Positions 23,571-35,787 of a DNA stretch of 64,000 nt are shown here, one piece after another. Position 1 is the stretch's first letter. Each line of letters begins with the position of its first letter. The notes under the pieces were generated by a model that was given only the letters and a program-made list of their open reading frames with translations, did no database searches and had not been told where the DNA came from. Both the position numbers and the translations under genes were made by a program. Source of the stretch: Rapana venosa (taxonomy: Eukaryota; Mollusca; Gastropoda; Neogastropoda; Muricidae); NCBI GenBank assembly GCA_028751875.1, contig CM054135.1, positions 61,855,097-61,919,096 of the forward strand, given 5' to 3'.

Positions 23571-24794
23571 GGTCTCTCTGATTCCTATCTTATCCCGAGT
23601 ATTGGACAAGCCCCGACAAGAACATGCTTAACCATCTGTTATAGAACTTGTGTGTGTGTGTGTGTGTATCGCTTGCTGGTAAAGCCCAGGGAATGACTGC
23701 CATGGTTGGCTGGACTACGGACAGGATTGTTGTGATCAGTTTATATCGTTTGATGTGACGCAGATCTTCAAGGATGTCTGTGTGTTTTATTCGAACCCCA
23801 TTTCTCTTTGGAAGTGATGGTTCTTTGAGATGTGTGTGTGTGTGTGTTGTCAAAGAGTAAACGTTTGCTGTACCTTGATTAATATTATGACTGGTGTTGC
23901 ATAGAAATGCTGCGTGACTCACATCTAGGCCCGAGTGTACATAGCAATGCAGTTTTCAGAATGCTCGCCGTAAAGCAGTGGATATGCTTTAACAAACAAA
24001 ACAGATGGTGCTATTGGTGTTGTGTCATTTCGGGTGTGTGTTGTGTTTTTTTTTTCTTCCCCCCACACAAAGTCTCATGTGTACATACCATAATAATATG
24101 TGAATAGCATGATTTCGCAAAAGCTGTGCATTTTGGAAATGAATCTCTTAGAATTGATGTGCAGTTTTCAAATCACCAGTAGTGCTTTTGATACTGACGT
24201 TAAATTCGTGTCAGTTTCCGTTCTTGTGCTCACAATTGTCTTGCTAAAAAGAATTTTGAGAGAACATTCTGAAACATTTGTTATTTCTGATTTGATGATA
24301 ACGACTACTCAAGTATTATTATGCTCAAATAATATATCGACCCGTAGTCGTATTTTGAATTACAGTTTATATTTAACGAATTCTCTTATTAAAATATTGT
24401 TCCCCCCCATTGAGGGTCTGCATACTAAATAAGAAATAGTCATTTTTCTTTCTTTTTAAGTGCTTTTTTTTGGTGGTTTTTTTTTTGGGGGGGGTGTATT
24501 TTTTTAATTTTAAATGTAGCGATATATGGCTTGGTTGAAGAAAAGCCTGGTATCCTGGCTTCATTTATAGGAGTAAGCATATAGACTTTATAGGTGAGTT
24601 GTCAGGTTAGGCTGGAATTAACCTCTTTTTTTGGCTTTTCTCCTTATTTTTTTTCTTTTTCTTGTAATGGTTGATTATGTTTTAGTTGTAAATAGCAAGT
24701 CAGCATTGATTCTGAATGAAGTTCTTTTGCAGTGACTTCAGTGTGGGAGAGAATTCAGTTGATATCTTTAAAGTCTTCCTGGAAAAAAAGGCAG

Positions 24795-24895
24795 GAAAAT
24801 GAACCAAGAAGGCAGAAAGTAGACCAGTCGGAGGTGACAGGAAGAAAAGGAACAAGGCAGAAAGAGATAGAGGGGTAGAAAAGAGGGAATTCCTA
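24795..24895 (+). repeat. Unnamed dispersed repeat, copy 1
   Basis: Shares AAGAAGGCAGAAAG, GGTGACAGGAAGAAAAGGAA and a trailing GGGAATTCC with 42842-42918. The larger element it belongs to is unknown, but at the second site it sits beside LINE-H. Confidence 0.6.
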
Positions 24896-25085
24896 GCACC
24901 AAATTTCCAGAATGTGGGGATTCTGTTTATACTGACAGACCACCTCCACCCCCCCCCCCCCACCACCCCTACAAGGGGGAAAAAAATTACTCCTGTTTGG
25001 TTGCTTTGAAATTCATTCAAAGCCAGATAGCTTTCTCTTCCGTTAAGTGATGGTCCAGATACTAAGGTGTTTAGGATGAATTATT

Positions 25086-25205
25086 TCATCATGTATTTAT
25101 TTATTTTATTCTTTTACATTGAGGATAATGGAATAAGCGCTTATGTGCTTTTTTTTTACATCCAGTCCCCGTGTGTATGCGGATTTGTGAATTCTGTCAT
25201 CTGTT
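25086..25205 (-). repeat. SINE-B 3' part
   Basis: On the - strand this is the SINE-B end, from GGGAACAGATGACAGAATTC through GGGGACTGGATGTAAAAAAA to the ATAAATA tail. It is truncated at the 5' side. Confidence 0.85.
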
Positions 25206-25480
25206 CCCACCATGTATACAGCACACATTGAAGTGCACACCAAAGAGCCGAAGAAGACAGGGGACCTGCCTGCAGAAAGTTCCGCTTTGCTAAAGAAAAA
25301 TGAATGTACAGGCAATACCAAGAAGAGTAATTTCAAAAGGAAAAGTGTTGCGTTCAATGATAGGTGACTTACTGTCTATGATAGGATAGGACAGTCCAAG
25401 GATTTCAGGTGGAGAAATTTGTTGAAATTGTAAGTACTGTCCAACCCAGTATGATTAGGTTATTTTAGTTTAAAACCATG

Positions 25481-25484
25481 CATT

Positions 25485-25555
<71 letters not shown>
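25481..25555. repeat. (CT)n microsatellite
   Basis: CT tract with three CCTC interruptions. Confidence 0.95.
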
Positions 25556-25559
<4 letters not shown>

Positions 25560-27115
25560 GATTCAAGAGCTTAAAAAGGAAAGAAAATAAAGTGGGGGGG
25601 GGGGGGGGGATCACATACAAGGCATTCTGCCTTTCATTATTTATTCTGCCTCTGTCTCTGTTTGCAGTCATTCTGCCATCACACGGTGAATAACAGTTTA
25701 TTTGCAAGTCCAATATAGATTTTGTAAGGATAATGGTTTGTAGTGCCGATTTTCTTTACTTCATTATGTTGCAGGCCCAGTGATAAGTTTCCTTTTTCTT
25801 GTATGTTCGAATTGAAGAAAACATGGTATTTAGCATTTGAGTAATGGATCAAGTCTGTTGATCTTTTTCCCCCTTAATTTTCCATTTCTTTGTATCTTAT
25901 TAAATTTCAAGCAAGCATTTTATCACATAGTCATTTGTTATAGCGTGCTTTTTTTTGTTTTTTGTGTGTGTACACAATTGCATAAGAAATGTTCCACATT
26001 GTTTTTACATACTAATGCATCGAAAAGAGAGTCTTCGTTTTTTGGCAGTGCGAAGACAGCTTTATGGTGTTTGGTCTGTGATTATGTGTATAGAAAAGTT
26101 TGATAAAAAAAGATCTTGTAGCACAATGTCGCTACAGAAGCTGTGAATTTGTATTTTTGTGATCAGTGTTTACGTTGGTGTGTGGAAAACAGTACACTTC
26201 AGGGTATGACTTTGGGTGGGTGTGTTTTGGGTGGGGGTGGGGAGGTAAATTGTGAATTTTGGCTTTGAGAAAGTCTTGCTGCAGATCCCAAACATCAAGC
26301 CTCTTGCTGTGTGTGGTTGGGTTGTCAGTTGATTTAACGTGGTTTGTTCTGTCTGGATGTAATTTATATATTATACATTTTTGCCTTTTTCTTCTTCTGA
26401 GAAGTTGATGACTAAAAACAACAAAACAGTTAATATTTGTGTACTTACCGTTATTTCTCACATATTATATATGCAAGCAACCCTGGTTGTCATGTAATTT
26501 TAAAGTATGACAGTATGTAGTATTTTTGTATATCATGTGCAGTTTCATTGTGTTACTTATTGTCGAAACTCCGTAAAGTGTATGGAATTAAAAAGAAAGT
26601 GTAACGTTTTGATTTTTTTTCCTTTCTGTTGTCAAGTCTTCTTTTGTGGATTGTGATTGAACTGGCTTGCATGTTTGCAGAGTTCAACGTTTACTTGATT
26701 TCATCAATTAAACCATGATTTTCATTCCTCCCCTCCCCTATTTTCTCTCCAACCCCCTCCCCCCTTCTCTCTCTATCTTTGTCTCTCTCTCTCTCATCTT
26801 GTGGCATGCAGTATATCAATTCCATTCCTTTGCAGTTTACCGAAAGAGCATGCTTAGTGAGATGCACATATGCGTTGTGATAGCCATGTCGTTGATGTTT
26901 CCAGTAGCCAAAGGAAAGAAATTTCCATGCTGTGCGTAAATTTGTTGATTATCATCGCCATCATCTGGACTGACAGGTCAGTTGTGTCATTAAAATAAAA
27001 TAACTAGATAATTTCAGATGTTATGTCCTATACATATTGTAAATTATCTGTGTGGGCCACATTGAACATTCCGATTAGAAGTACAACCTTATGGCCGAGC
27101 TGGTCACGGCAAAAC
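25556..27115. other. Non-coding DNA, nothing recognised
   Basis: AT-rich sequence with a G run at about 25596-25609 and a CT-rich patch near 26760-26795. An AATAAA at 26994-26999 could be a polyadenylation signal, but nothing ties it to a gene. Confidence 0.6.
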
Positions 27116-28260
27116 CTGTCGGCAAAACCTGTCGTATCAGAAGAGGGATAGGCCTCAAAATAATGCTGATACTACTTGACACAAGATGGTATCAGTTCCG
27201 GTCACGGCTTTGGGAAGATATGAAATCTACAAAATCTTCGGATTTTGGAGGCACTGGGTAGAGAGTCAGCGCTGGGGCAAGACTTTAGCCAAGAGTAGCA
27301 AAAGAAAATATAGTGAATGCGAGGAAGATTTTGACGACCCATCACACTCGCAAAAAAATGGGACAAGAGGGCAGTTCCTTGGATGAGGAACGCCAAATTC
27401 CACTTGCAGAAATGAAAATCGAAGAAGATATATATGAAGACCAGATAGACAGTCTTCTAATAGGGGAGGACAAAGTGTCTTAAACCCAAATAAATCGAAA
27501 TAAATATCAATTCAATGACCCTCGCAATGAAATAGGAGAGAAACGGGGCCTACGAATCAGAAGATGAGATCAGGCCCTCTGTCTGAAAAAACTGGCCAGT
27601 ATTGTGGAGAGTAGGACAAAGCTGCAAATGACTGAAGAAAAACATACAAATTGGAAACACAAGAAGCCAGAAAACTGTGCTGTCCATGTGTCCAAATCGA
27701 CCCAGAAATCTAGAGGCTAATGATCATGCAGCCAAGTCGGCAGATCTAAAATCACAGAGGTCCCAGAAGTTGAATGTTCCCATAACCTATGCGATCATTA
27801 GGGAGCGATATGTCAGATACCTCAGCTTCTCCAGGGGCTAGCATATTGAGTTCCGCGCCTGTCTCCTCTCCCTTACTGCTTTACCTTCCCTGACCCTAAA
27901 GAAGCAGGTACCCATTTACAGCTGGGTGAACTGTGGGACTGTACTGATGAAGCCAAGGTATGCAAAATGTCACCAATCCGCTTGGTAACCACGCTCAATG
28001 CTGCTTAACCTTCGCATGGGGAAAGCGAGTGCTCTGACCACTGAGCTAGTTCGTCCCCAGAACTACATATGCTCTAACAAAAGTGTGTAATGGTTTTCTG
28101 ATGAAACCATCACAAGAAAACAAGGATTGCTTGAAGGACACTACAGATGCAATGTCCTAGAAAATGAGAACTTCTCATGATCCGCCATGAACAGGAGGAA
28201 TGAAATTCTCAACAGACAAAACATGAACAGAAAATTTTAAACAAGACTGGCTTCTAGTGA
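27116..28260 (+). pseudogene. Degraded non-LTR retrotransposon, RNase H-like region, split by SINE-C
   Basis: The segment 27718-27778 reads in frame ANDHAAKSADLKSQRSQ then KLNV. Directly after the SINE-C insertion, 28059 onward continues TTYALTKVCNGFLMKPSQEN. This resembles the end of a LINE RNase H domain (a GNxxADxxAK-like block followed by a VPxTY-like block). Upstream to 27116 there are many stops and no clear domain, so the left boundary is a guess. The element is clearly dead. Confidence 0.4.
27779..28058 (-). repeat. SINE-C inserted in LINE remnant
   Basis: A nearly full SINE-C on the - strand runs from the tail ATAGGTTATGGG to the head CTCAGTGGTCAGAGCACTCG. It interrupts the LINE reading described for 27116-28260, so it landed later. 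Confidence 0.88.
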
Positions 28261-28356
28261 CATGAAGGTGACATCATTTAATAATAATAATAATATAATG
28301 TATGGAATTTATATAGCACTGAATCTTGTAAAGCAACAAATCAAAGCGCTCAGATG

Positions 28357-29020
28357 ACGTTTTATTTATTTTTATTTTTTTATATCGAGGATAATGGAAT
28401 AAGCACTCATGTGCTTTTTTACATCCAGTCCCCGTGTGTATGCGGTTTTGTAAATTTTGTCATCTGTTCCCACTGGCACACAATGGCCTACTCTTTTGAA
28501 AAGCGGAACAGGATTTAACGTGTGCGCAAGATGTTCTGCATGCATTCGCACACGGGACATCATTTCTGTTTGGTGATGACTTTAAATCCTTCCTCTCTGC
28601 CATTGCCATGATGAATGTATACTGCATGTATAACCTGCATGCCTTCATGTGGGGCGGTGATAGCAGGACATTGATTCAAATACTAACGTTGTGTTAAGTC
28701 TGTCCCATGCACATTGCCAAAATTATACGGACCAAAGAAACCCAAGGGGCTGAGGATGAAACACAGGCAGGATGCCAATGGCCAGCATAGGACAGATGTG
28801 TGGCAGACCAGACCCGAACGAGACCAGTCAAGACAGTGAAACCCCCAAGATAAAAAGAAAAGAATAACTATAGAAACCCAAAGAACAGACATTTACTGCA
28901 GGAAGATTAGAACACTTTTTGCCAAAATGCAAAAAAGTGGACATCAGATGAGTTTATGTTAACTCCAGAGGGAAAAAACCCTCTTGAATGGGATTTGAAC
29001 CCGGTTCAGCAGATCACAAG
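28357..29020 (-). repeat. SINE-B interrupted by a 390-bp insertion
   Basis: The - strand SINE-B tail and central domain occupy 28375-28561. The head, with GGATTTGAACCCGG as the complemented B-box region, occupies about 28955-29020. Between them lie about 390 bp that do not belong to SINE-B and that I do not recognise. The 28283-28352 segment next to the tail, with GTATGGAATTTATATAGCAC, also recurs at 29030-29095. Confidence 0.65.
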
Positions 29021-29862
29021 CACAATAATAATGATAATAATACATGGAATTTATACAGCGCTATATCTTGCAAAAAGCCAAATCAAAGCGCTTGTGCAAG
29101 TCTATCCCATCCATCCCCCATATGAAGGCATGGCAATTTATACACACAGTACATTAATCATGGCAAACATCATTGGATGATCGAGACCAAGTATCTTGGA
29201 CAACATTTTTTTTAAGCCATCAAACAATTTGTCAAATATTTTTTTGAAAACAAAGCATCTCCAAAATGATTAGTTAAATTCAGACCCCCCTCTAACTTTT
29301 TTTAAACAGACGTAAAATCGAAGCAACAACAAAACTGTGTGTAATATTATTTTGTCTTCATCATAAAACTTAAATCTGATACTGTTTACAGCTTTTATTC
29401 TTGGTGAAATACTGTTTGTTACTTGTATACACACACATATCTTAATCATAATGATGACTTTACCTACATAAAGGAATTTTGATGCATTTACCTGTAAAAT
29501 GTCAGCCATAATTCTAAATTCTGGGATGTGAACCCGGATTTGAATAAATCTAAGACTTTCCCCTCTTGTTTCATCTCATTTCTGTCCTTACCCTCAACAG
29601 CCGAAACCCCCATCACACTGCCAAAGTACACAACTTGTGTGTGTGTGTGCGTGTGTGTGTATACATTTGAATTTGTAAAAACTATTAATTGTAACTTGTT
29701 ACATGTGTTAGAGTAGGATGAATGCAAGCGCTTTGATTTAGCGCTATATAAATTCCATTTATTATTATTAATGTATGCCTGTGTGGCTGACTGGACATGA
29801 AGGCACAAGAACAAGTCAGTAAAAGATAGATAGTGATCTAAGTTTGGCTGCACGCAGTACAG
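29021..29862. other. Non-coding DNA with dispersed GCGCT/ATT-tailed repeat ends
   Basis: 29030-29095 (- orientation) and 29715-29775 (+) carry the same end: AAGCGCTTTGATTT, then TATATAAATTCCAT and an ATT tail. A related end is at 28283-28352. This is a common style of retroelement 3' end. Nothing coding is seen. Confidence 0.5.
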
Positions 29863-30205
29863 TGGGGACGGGGTAGCCTTTGGGGTTAGAGTGATGCGCA
29901 TTGCCCTCGTGATCTGCTGACCCGGCTTCGAATCTCCTTCAAGAGGATTTTTCCTCTGGAGTTAACATCAGTACAGACTCCACTTCCCCTAAAAGTCCTT
30001 GGAATGAGACTATAAACCGAGGTCCCGTATGCGAACGCTCGCAGAGCATCTTGCGCACACGTTAAAAACTCGTTCCGCTTTTCGGAAGAGTAGACCATTG
30101 TGTGCCAGAGGGAAAGGATGACAAATTTGACAAAACTGCAAACACGACGATTGGATGTAAAAAAAAAAAAAAAAAGCACACGAGTTCTTATTCCATTATC
30201 CTCGA
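29863..30205 (+). repeat. SINE-B, full length
   Basis: Head GGGGACGGGGTAGCC, B-box-like CGGCTTCGAATCTCC, central domain GAATGAGACTATAAACCGAG, and tail TTATTCCATTATCCTCGAAA. The tail runs straight into the 27-bp satellite at 30217. Confidence 0.9.
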
Positions 30206-30216
30206 AATACAAATGA

Positions 30217-32938
30217 AGTAGAAGAGAGGTGTACACATTGTACAGTAGAAGAGAGGTGTACACATTGTACAGTAGAAGAGAGGTGTACACATTGTACAGT
30301 AGAAGAGAGGTGTATACCTTGTACAGTATAAGAGAGGTATATACGTTGTACAGTAGAAGAGAGGTGTACACATTGTGCAGTAGAATAAAGATGTACACAT
30401 TGTACAGTAGAAGAGAGGTATATACGTTGTACAGTAGAAGAAAGGTGTACACATTATACAGTAGAAGAGAGGTATATACGTTGTACAGTAAAAGAAAGGT
30501 GTACACATTGTACAGTAGAAGAGAGGTATATACGTTGTACAGTAGAAGAGAGGTGTACACATTGTAAGTAGAAGAAATATGTACACATTGGACAGTAGAA
30601 GAAAGATGTATACATTGGACAGTAGAAGAGAGGTGTACACATTGTACAGTGGAAGAGAGGTGTACACATTGTACAGTGGACACTGAGCAATGGAAGAGAG
30701 GTGTACACATTGTACAGTGGAAGAGGGGCGTACACACTGTACAGTGGAAGAGAGGTGTACACATTGTACAGTGGAAGAGAGGTGTACACATTGTACCGTG
30801 GAAGAGGGGTGTACACGCTGTTAGAGTGGAAGAGGGGTGTACACGCTGTACAGCGGAAAAGGGGTGTACAGTAGAAGAAAGATGTACACCTTGTACAGTA
30901 GAAGTGAGGTTACACATTGTACAGTAGAAGAAAGATGTACACGTTGTACAGTAGAAGAAAGATGTACACGTTGTAAGTAGAAGAGAGGTGTACACATTAT
31001 ACAGAAGAAGAGAGGTGTACACGTTGTACAGTAGACAAGAGGTGTACATGTACAGTAGAAGAGAGGTGTACATGCTGTACAGCAGAAGAGAGGTGTACAG
31101 TAGAAGAGAGACGTACACATTGTACAGTAGAAGAGAGGTGTACCCATTGTACAGTAGGAGGGAGAGGTGTATACATTGTACAGTAGAAGAAAGATGTACA
31201 CTTTGTACAGTAGAAAGAAAGACATACACATTGTACAGTAGAAGAGACGTGTACACATTGTACAGTAGAAGAGAGGTGTACACATTGTGCAGTAGCAGTA
31301 GAAGAGAGGTGTACACATTGTACAGTAGAAGAGAGGTGTACAATAGAAGAAAGATGTATGCATTGTGCAGTAGAAGATAGGTGTAAACATTGTGCAGTAG
31401 AAGATATGTGTACACATTGTGCAGTAGAAGAAAGATGTATGCATTGTACAGTATAAGAAAGATGTACACATTGTACAGTAGAAGAGAGGTGTACACATTG
31501 TGCAGTAGAAGAGAGGTGTACACATTGTGCGGTAGAAGAAAGATGTATACATTGTACAGTAGAAGAAAGATGTATACATTGAACAGTAGAAGAAAGATGT
31601 ATACATTGAACAGTAGAAGAAAGATGTATACATTGTACAGTAGAAGAGAGGTGTATACATTGTGCAGTAGAAGAAAGATGTATACATTGTACAGTAGAAG
31701 AAAGATGTATACATTGAACAGTAGAAGAAAGATGTATACATTGTACAGTAGAAGAGAGGTGTATACATTGTGCAGTAGAAGATAGGTGTACACTTTGTAC
31801 AGTAGAAAGAAAGACATACACATTGTACAGTAGAGGAGAGATGTACACACTGTACAGTAGAAGAGAGGCGTACACATTGTGCAGTAGAAGAGAAATGTAT
31901 ACAATGTACAGTATAAGAAAGATGTATACATTGTACAGTAGAAGAGAGGTGTATACATTGTACAGCAGAAGAGGTGTACATATTGTACAGCAGAAGAGGT
32001 GTACACATTGTACAGTAGAGGAGATATGTACACACTGTACAGTAGAAGATAGGTGTACACATTGTGCAGTAGAAGAAAACTGTATACAATGTACAGTATA
32101 AGAAAGATGTTACATTGTACAGTAGAAGAGAGGTGTATACATTGTACAGCAGAAGAGGTGTACACATTGTACAGCAGAAGAGGTGTACACATTGTACAGT
32201 AGAAGAGAGGTGTACACATTGTGCAGTAGGTGAGAGTTGTACACATCGTACAGTAGAAGAGAGGTATATATAATTATGTTGTACAGTAGAAGAGAGATAT
32301 ATATGTTGTACAGTAGAAGAGAGGTGTACACATTGTACAGTAGGTGAGAGGTGAACACATTGTACAGTAGAAGAGAGGTATATATGTTGTACAGCAGAAG
32401 AGAGGTGTACAATAGTAGGTAGGTGTACACACTGTACAAAAGAAGAGATGTGTACACACTGTACAGTAGAAGGGAGGTGTATACATTGTACAGTAGATGA
32501 GAGGTGTACACATTGTACAGTAGAAGAGAGGTGTACACACTGTACAGTAGAAGAGAGGTGTACACACTGTACAGTAGAAGAAAGATTTATACATTGTACA
32601 GCAGAAGAAAGATGTATACATTGTACAGTAGAAGAAAGATGTATACAATGTACAGTAGAAGAGACGTGTACAGTAGAAGAGAGGTGTACACACTGTGCAG
32701 TAGAAGAGAGATGTATACATTGTACAGTAGAAGAGAGGTGTACACATTGTACAGTAGAAGAGAGGTGTATACATTGTACAGTAGAAGAAAGATGTACACA
32801 TTGTACAGAAGAAGAGAAGTGTACACATTGTACAATAGAAGAAAGGTGTACACATTGTACAGAAGAGAAGTGTACACAGTGTACAGTAGAAGAGAGGTGT
32901 ACACATTGTACAGTAGAAGAGATGTACACAGAGTACAA
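30217..32938 (+). repeat. 27-bp satellite, about 100 units
   Basis: Units read GTGTACACATTGTACAGTAG followed by AAGAGAG, with a second subtype GATGTATACATTGTACAG. GTGTACAC and TGTACA are perfect palindromes, so each unit has two. The period is a multiple of three, so reading frames stay open for hundreds of codons on both strands, including 29886-32246 and 30821-33136 on the - strand. The predicted peptides are simple 9-residue repeats rich in Y, C, T and L, and are not credible genes. Confidence 0.96.
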
Positions 32939-33271
32939 TAGCCTCACTGGGTGTGGGGGGTTTAGGGTGAAAACCGACAAGCGGATCGGATGGACAACTG
33001 TGCTCCAGGCAACAGAAAAATGAAAACTCCCCACCCTGGCATTGGGCAAGTGGAAAGTAAGGACAATGACGCCAGACTTTTCTGACGACCTGCGGGAATA
33101 GAAGTAAAATGATGCTGGCAAGACAGCTGTCAGCAATAGATGACTTGTGTTTGTATTTGTGCATCAAAATAGTAAATCAAAGGAATTGTTTCTTAAAAAC
33201 CGTCACTTTTTCCACGCACATAACAAAGCGTTTTTGCCTCTGCTTGCAAGATGGACGGGAGAGAGAGAGAG
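32939..33271. other. Unique DNA between satellite and SINE-B
   Basis: Moderately GC-rich sequence. GATGCTGGCAAGACAGCTGT and the following bases give a short open frame (ARQLSAIDDLCLYLC), which may be a mobile-element remnant. I do not recognise it. Confidence 0.4.
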
Positions 33272-33583
33272 AGAGATCAGAACATTGTGCTCGCAATCTG
33301 ACGACCCGGGTTTGAATCCCGTTCAAGGGGACTTTTCCCCTGGGGTTAACATCAGTGCAGACTCCACTCTCCCCAAAAGTTCGGATGAGACTATAAACCG
33401 AGGCCCCGTGTGCGAACACACGCAGAACATCTTTCGCACACGTTAAATCCAGTTCCGCTTTTCGAAAGAGTAGGCCAATGTGTGTCGGTGGGAACAGATG
33501 ACATAATTTACAAAACCGCATACACACAGGCACTGGATGTAAAAAGTACACACGTGCTTATTCCATTATCCTCGATATAGAAA
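33272..33583 (+). repeat. SINE-B, full length
   Basis: Head with CGGGTTTGAATCCCGTTCAA as B box, central domain GGATGAGACTATAAACCGAG, and tail TTATTCCATTATCCTCGATA. A GA microsatellite at 33257-33274 replaces the very 5' end. Confidence 0.92.
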
Positions 33584-33908
33584 TTTTTTTTTACATGCAG
33601 TGGTAAAGCTAAGCTTAGTGGAAAAACCTGTTCCTATATATTCATATATGTTCACCACAGGCATAACATCTCCATTGTACATCCACTTTTTCCACGAGCA
33701 GCTAGAAAACCCCCCTTTCCAAATACAATGACATTACTTTTGTTCAAATTTTACTTTGAGACCAAGTGAAACTTTCACTGCAGCACTGGGAAAATTGTGT
33801 GACTGCTTTTGTAAACTGACCACTGTTTCAGACAGAATAATATCATCAGCAAGAGAGAGATATATATTATTAATTCAATATGGTGTGAAAAACATGATAG
33901 ATCTAAGA

Positions 33909-34190
33909 AGGTAAAGGTATCCCATAACCTATGTGGTCATAAGGGAGTGAGGCATCAGAGACTTCAACTTCTCAAGGGGCCAGCATATTGAGGGCGGCGC
34001 CCATCTCCTCTCCCTCACTGCTTTACCTTCCCTCACTCTTAAGAGGGCAAGGTACCCATTTACAGCTGGGGGAACTGTACTGAAGCCAAGGCGTACAAAC
34101 GGTCACCCATCCAAATGGTAACCACGCTCGATGCTGCTTAACCTTAGCTGGGGAAAGCGAGTGCTCTGACCACTGAGCTATCCCATCCCC
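33909..34190 (-). repeat. SINE-C with target-site duplication
   Basis: A complete - strand SINE-C. It is flanked by GATAGATCTAA at 33896-33906 and GATGGATCTAA at 34193-34203, an 11-bp direct repeat with one mismatch, as expected from LINE-driven insertion. Confidence 0.92.
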
Positions 34191-34338
34191 TTGATGGATC
34201 TAAATAGATAGAAAAATTATTTCGACAATCATCACATTGTTCCTAATATTTCCACTATGATGTAATGCATTTTGAATTGTGCCTGTCAAAAATGATTACT
34301 TGCACTTTGTGACTGCTGCAAGTGTGGGGTTTGCTTCT

Positions 34339-34363
34339 CCCCCCCCCCCCCCCCCCCCCCCCC
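34339..34363. repeat. C25 homopolymer
   Basis: Twenty-five uninterrupted C residues followed by a T run. This is a likely assembly or length-error site. Confidence 0.9.
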
Positions 34364-34394
34364 TTTTTCCGTTTAAGTAAAAAATTGCAGATTT

Positions 34395-34475
34395 TTTTCC
34401 TGTTTTATGAGGTGACAGTCCTGATACGGCCTCTGTGGTCGGCGGGGCTATAAACAACAGGATTGGAATGGGTTT
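34395..34475 (+). repeat. LINE-H 3' end, short copy
   Basis: GAGGTGACAGTCCTGATACG, then GGCCTCTGTGGTCGGCGGGG and CTATAAACAACAGGATTGGA, matches the end of 46840-47130 and, more weakly, 43180-43240. Confidence 0.7.
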
Positions 34476-34616
34476 TTTTCGTTTGAGGCAAACATTTCTT
34501 CGGATTTTTTTAATGACCGAAACCCCCCGCCACAGAGAGAGACAGACAGAGATCTTCTGCCCTCAGAGGTGATGATGCATGATGCACGTGGGAAATGATT
34601 TATGTTTCACCCACAG

Positions 34617-34746
34617 AGGGCGCTGAAGTTGGCTAGCCAACTGGCCACGCACTTCACTGTTGGGCTTAGGCCTGACCGTGACATTCGAAGTCACCGCCAC
34701 AACTGGAGCAGACACATTGATTGTCTCAACTCCCTGCAATTGAAAG
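34617..34746 (+). other. Exon-like orphan segment
   Basis: A GC-richer 130-bp block has an acceptor-like TTTCACCCACAG ending at 34616 and a donor-like AAAG|GTAGGG at 34747. It is open throughout in one frame, starting RALKLASQLATHFTVGLRPD. I do not recognise the peptide. It could be an unannotated exon of a transcript between PPP1R12 and PAWR, or a mobile-element fragment following LINE-H. Confidence 0.3.
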
Positions 34747-35787
34747 GTAGGGCTTCGGGTAAGCTTTATGACTTTTTCATGATTTGATTTTGTTTTTCAC
34801 CACCATTTCTACATTTTTGAAATTGAAACGTATGGAAAAGCAGGAGAAATGTGAGAGAATTTTTTTTCTTTTTTTAGTACCCGGTTCCAAAACGACAGAT
34901 AATTATTGCAGGGCAACATTTCCGTGTGTTCCCCCACTCCTGTATCTAGATTTCTTCTTAAGCCCCTTAAGGAATTATTGTGACATTAAAGTGAATTCTT
35001 CACGAGTTCCCTTGTCATGACCACGAAAATATTCGGCCCCCTTGTCCTTCTCTCCTCCTGGACTTTTGAAACGCATACATACCCCCCCCCCCTCCCCCGC
35101 CCTTCATTTTTATTTTTTAGCTGTACAGGAAAAGACTAACATGGAGACAGAAGCTTATTATTGGCTTTTCATAGATTTCAGCTGGTGCAAAGTTGTACGG
35201 CTATTCTCCTGTTCAGTTTACTGTTAGCATTTATTTGCTTATGCCCAAAGACCAAGTGTGAGGACTTTCCTCCCTCCTCACAAATTTGATATTGTTTGTT
35301 CCTGGGCTACAGCTTCCAGGTTCACCAATGGTGAGATGTTTGCATAATTATGCCACCGTTCTTCCCCCCACCATTAAGATAGCCGCACTTCGACTTCAGG
35401 GATACAGTTGGGAACGAAACTTAGGCCTACCAATTTTGCCAGGACAGTCGGGGTTGTACCTCCCTGCTCTTTCCAGTTTTCAACTGTTGTGGGTTCTTTT
35501 GACGTGTAGGCCCACAAGTTTGTCAGCACATGGGTCAGTGGTTTAGGGTCGCCTCTGAAAGACTTGACAAATTTTGTTCCTTGGCTAGAGTCCGAGGTTC
35601 ACTAATGGTGAGATTTTGTGTATGCGACCGTTTTTGCCCAACTTGTAGCTGCGCTACTTCAGGAATGAATGCTGTGTGTGTTCGTGTTTCCGAAACCCAT
35701 GGAACGCTGATATAAATTACTGTATCAACCTGCCCAAAGCGCGTTGCCTGATCAGTGCAATGATGAAAGAATTTCTGGTATCAGTAT
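34747..35787. other. Non-coding DNA with two SINE-A tail fragments
   Basis: Fragments of the complemented SINE-A tail lie at about 35301-35402 (CAGGTTCACCAATGGTGAGA) and 35577-35685 (GAGGTTCACTAATGGTGAGA). The rest is unremarkable, apart from a C run at about 35081-35090. Confidence 0.65.

Noticed and set aside
29886..33167. Open frames of 786, 771, 297 and 292 codons on the - strand
   Set aside because: They lie in the 27-bp satellite. The peptides are a 9-residue repeat and several frames are open at once, which follows from the period being divisible by three.
33306..33330. tRNA gene suggested by a B-box match
   Set aside because: It is the head of SINE-B and continues into the SINE body. 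No tRNA-like 3' half or fold is present.
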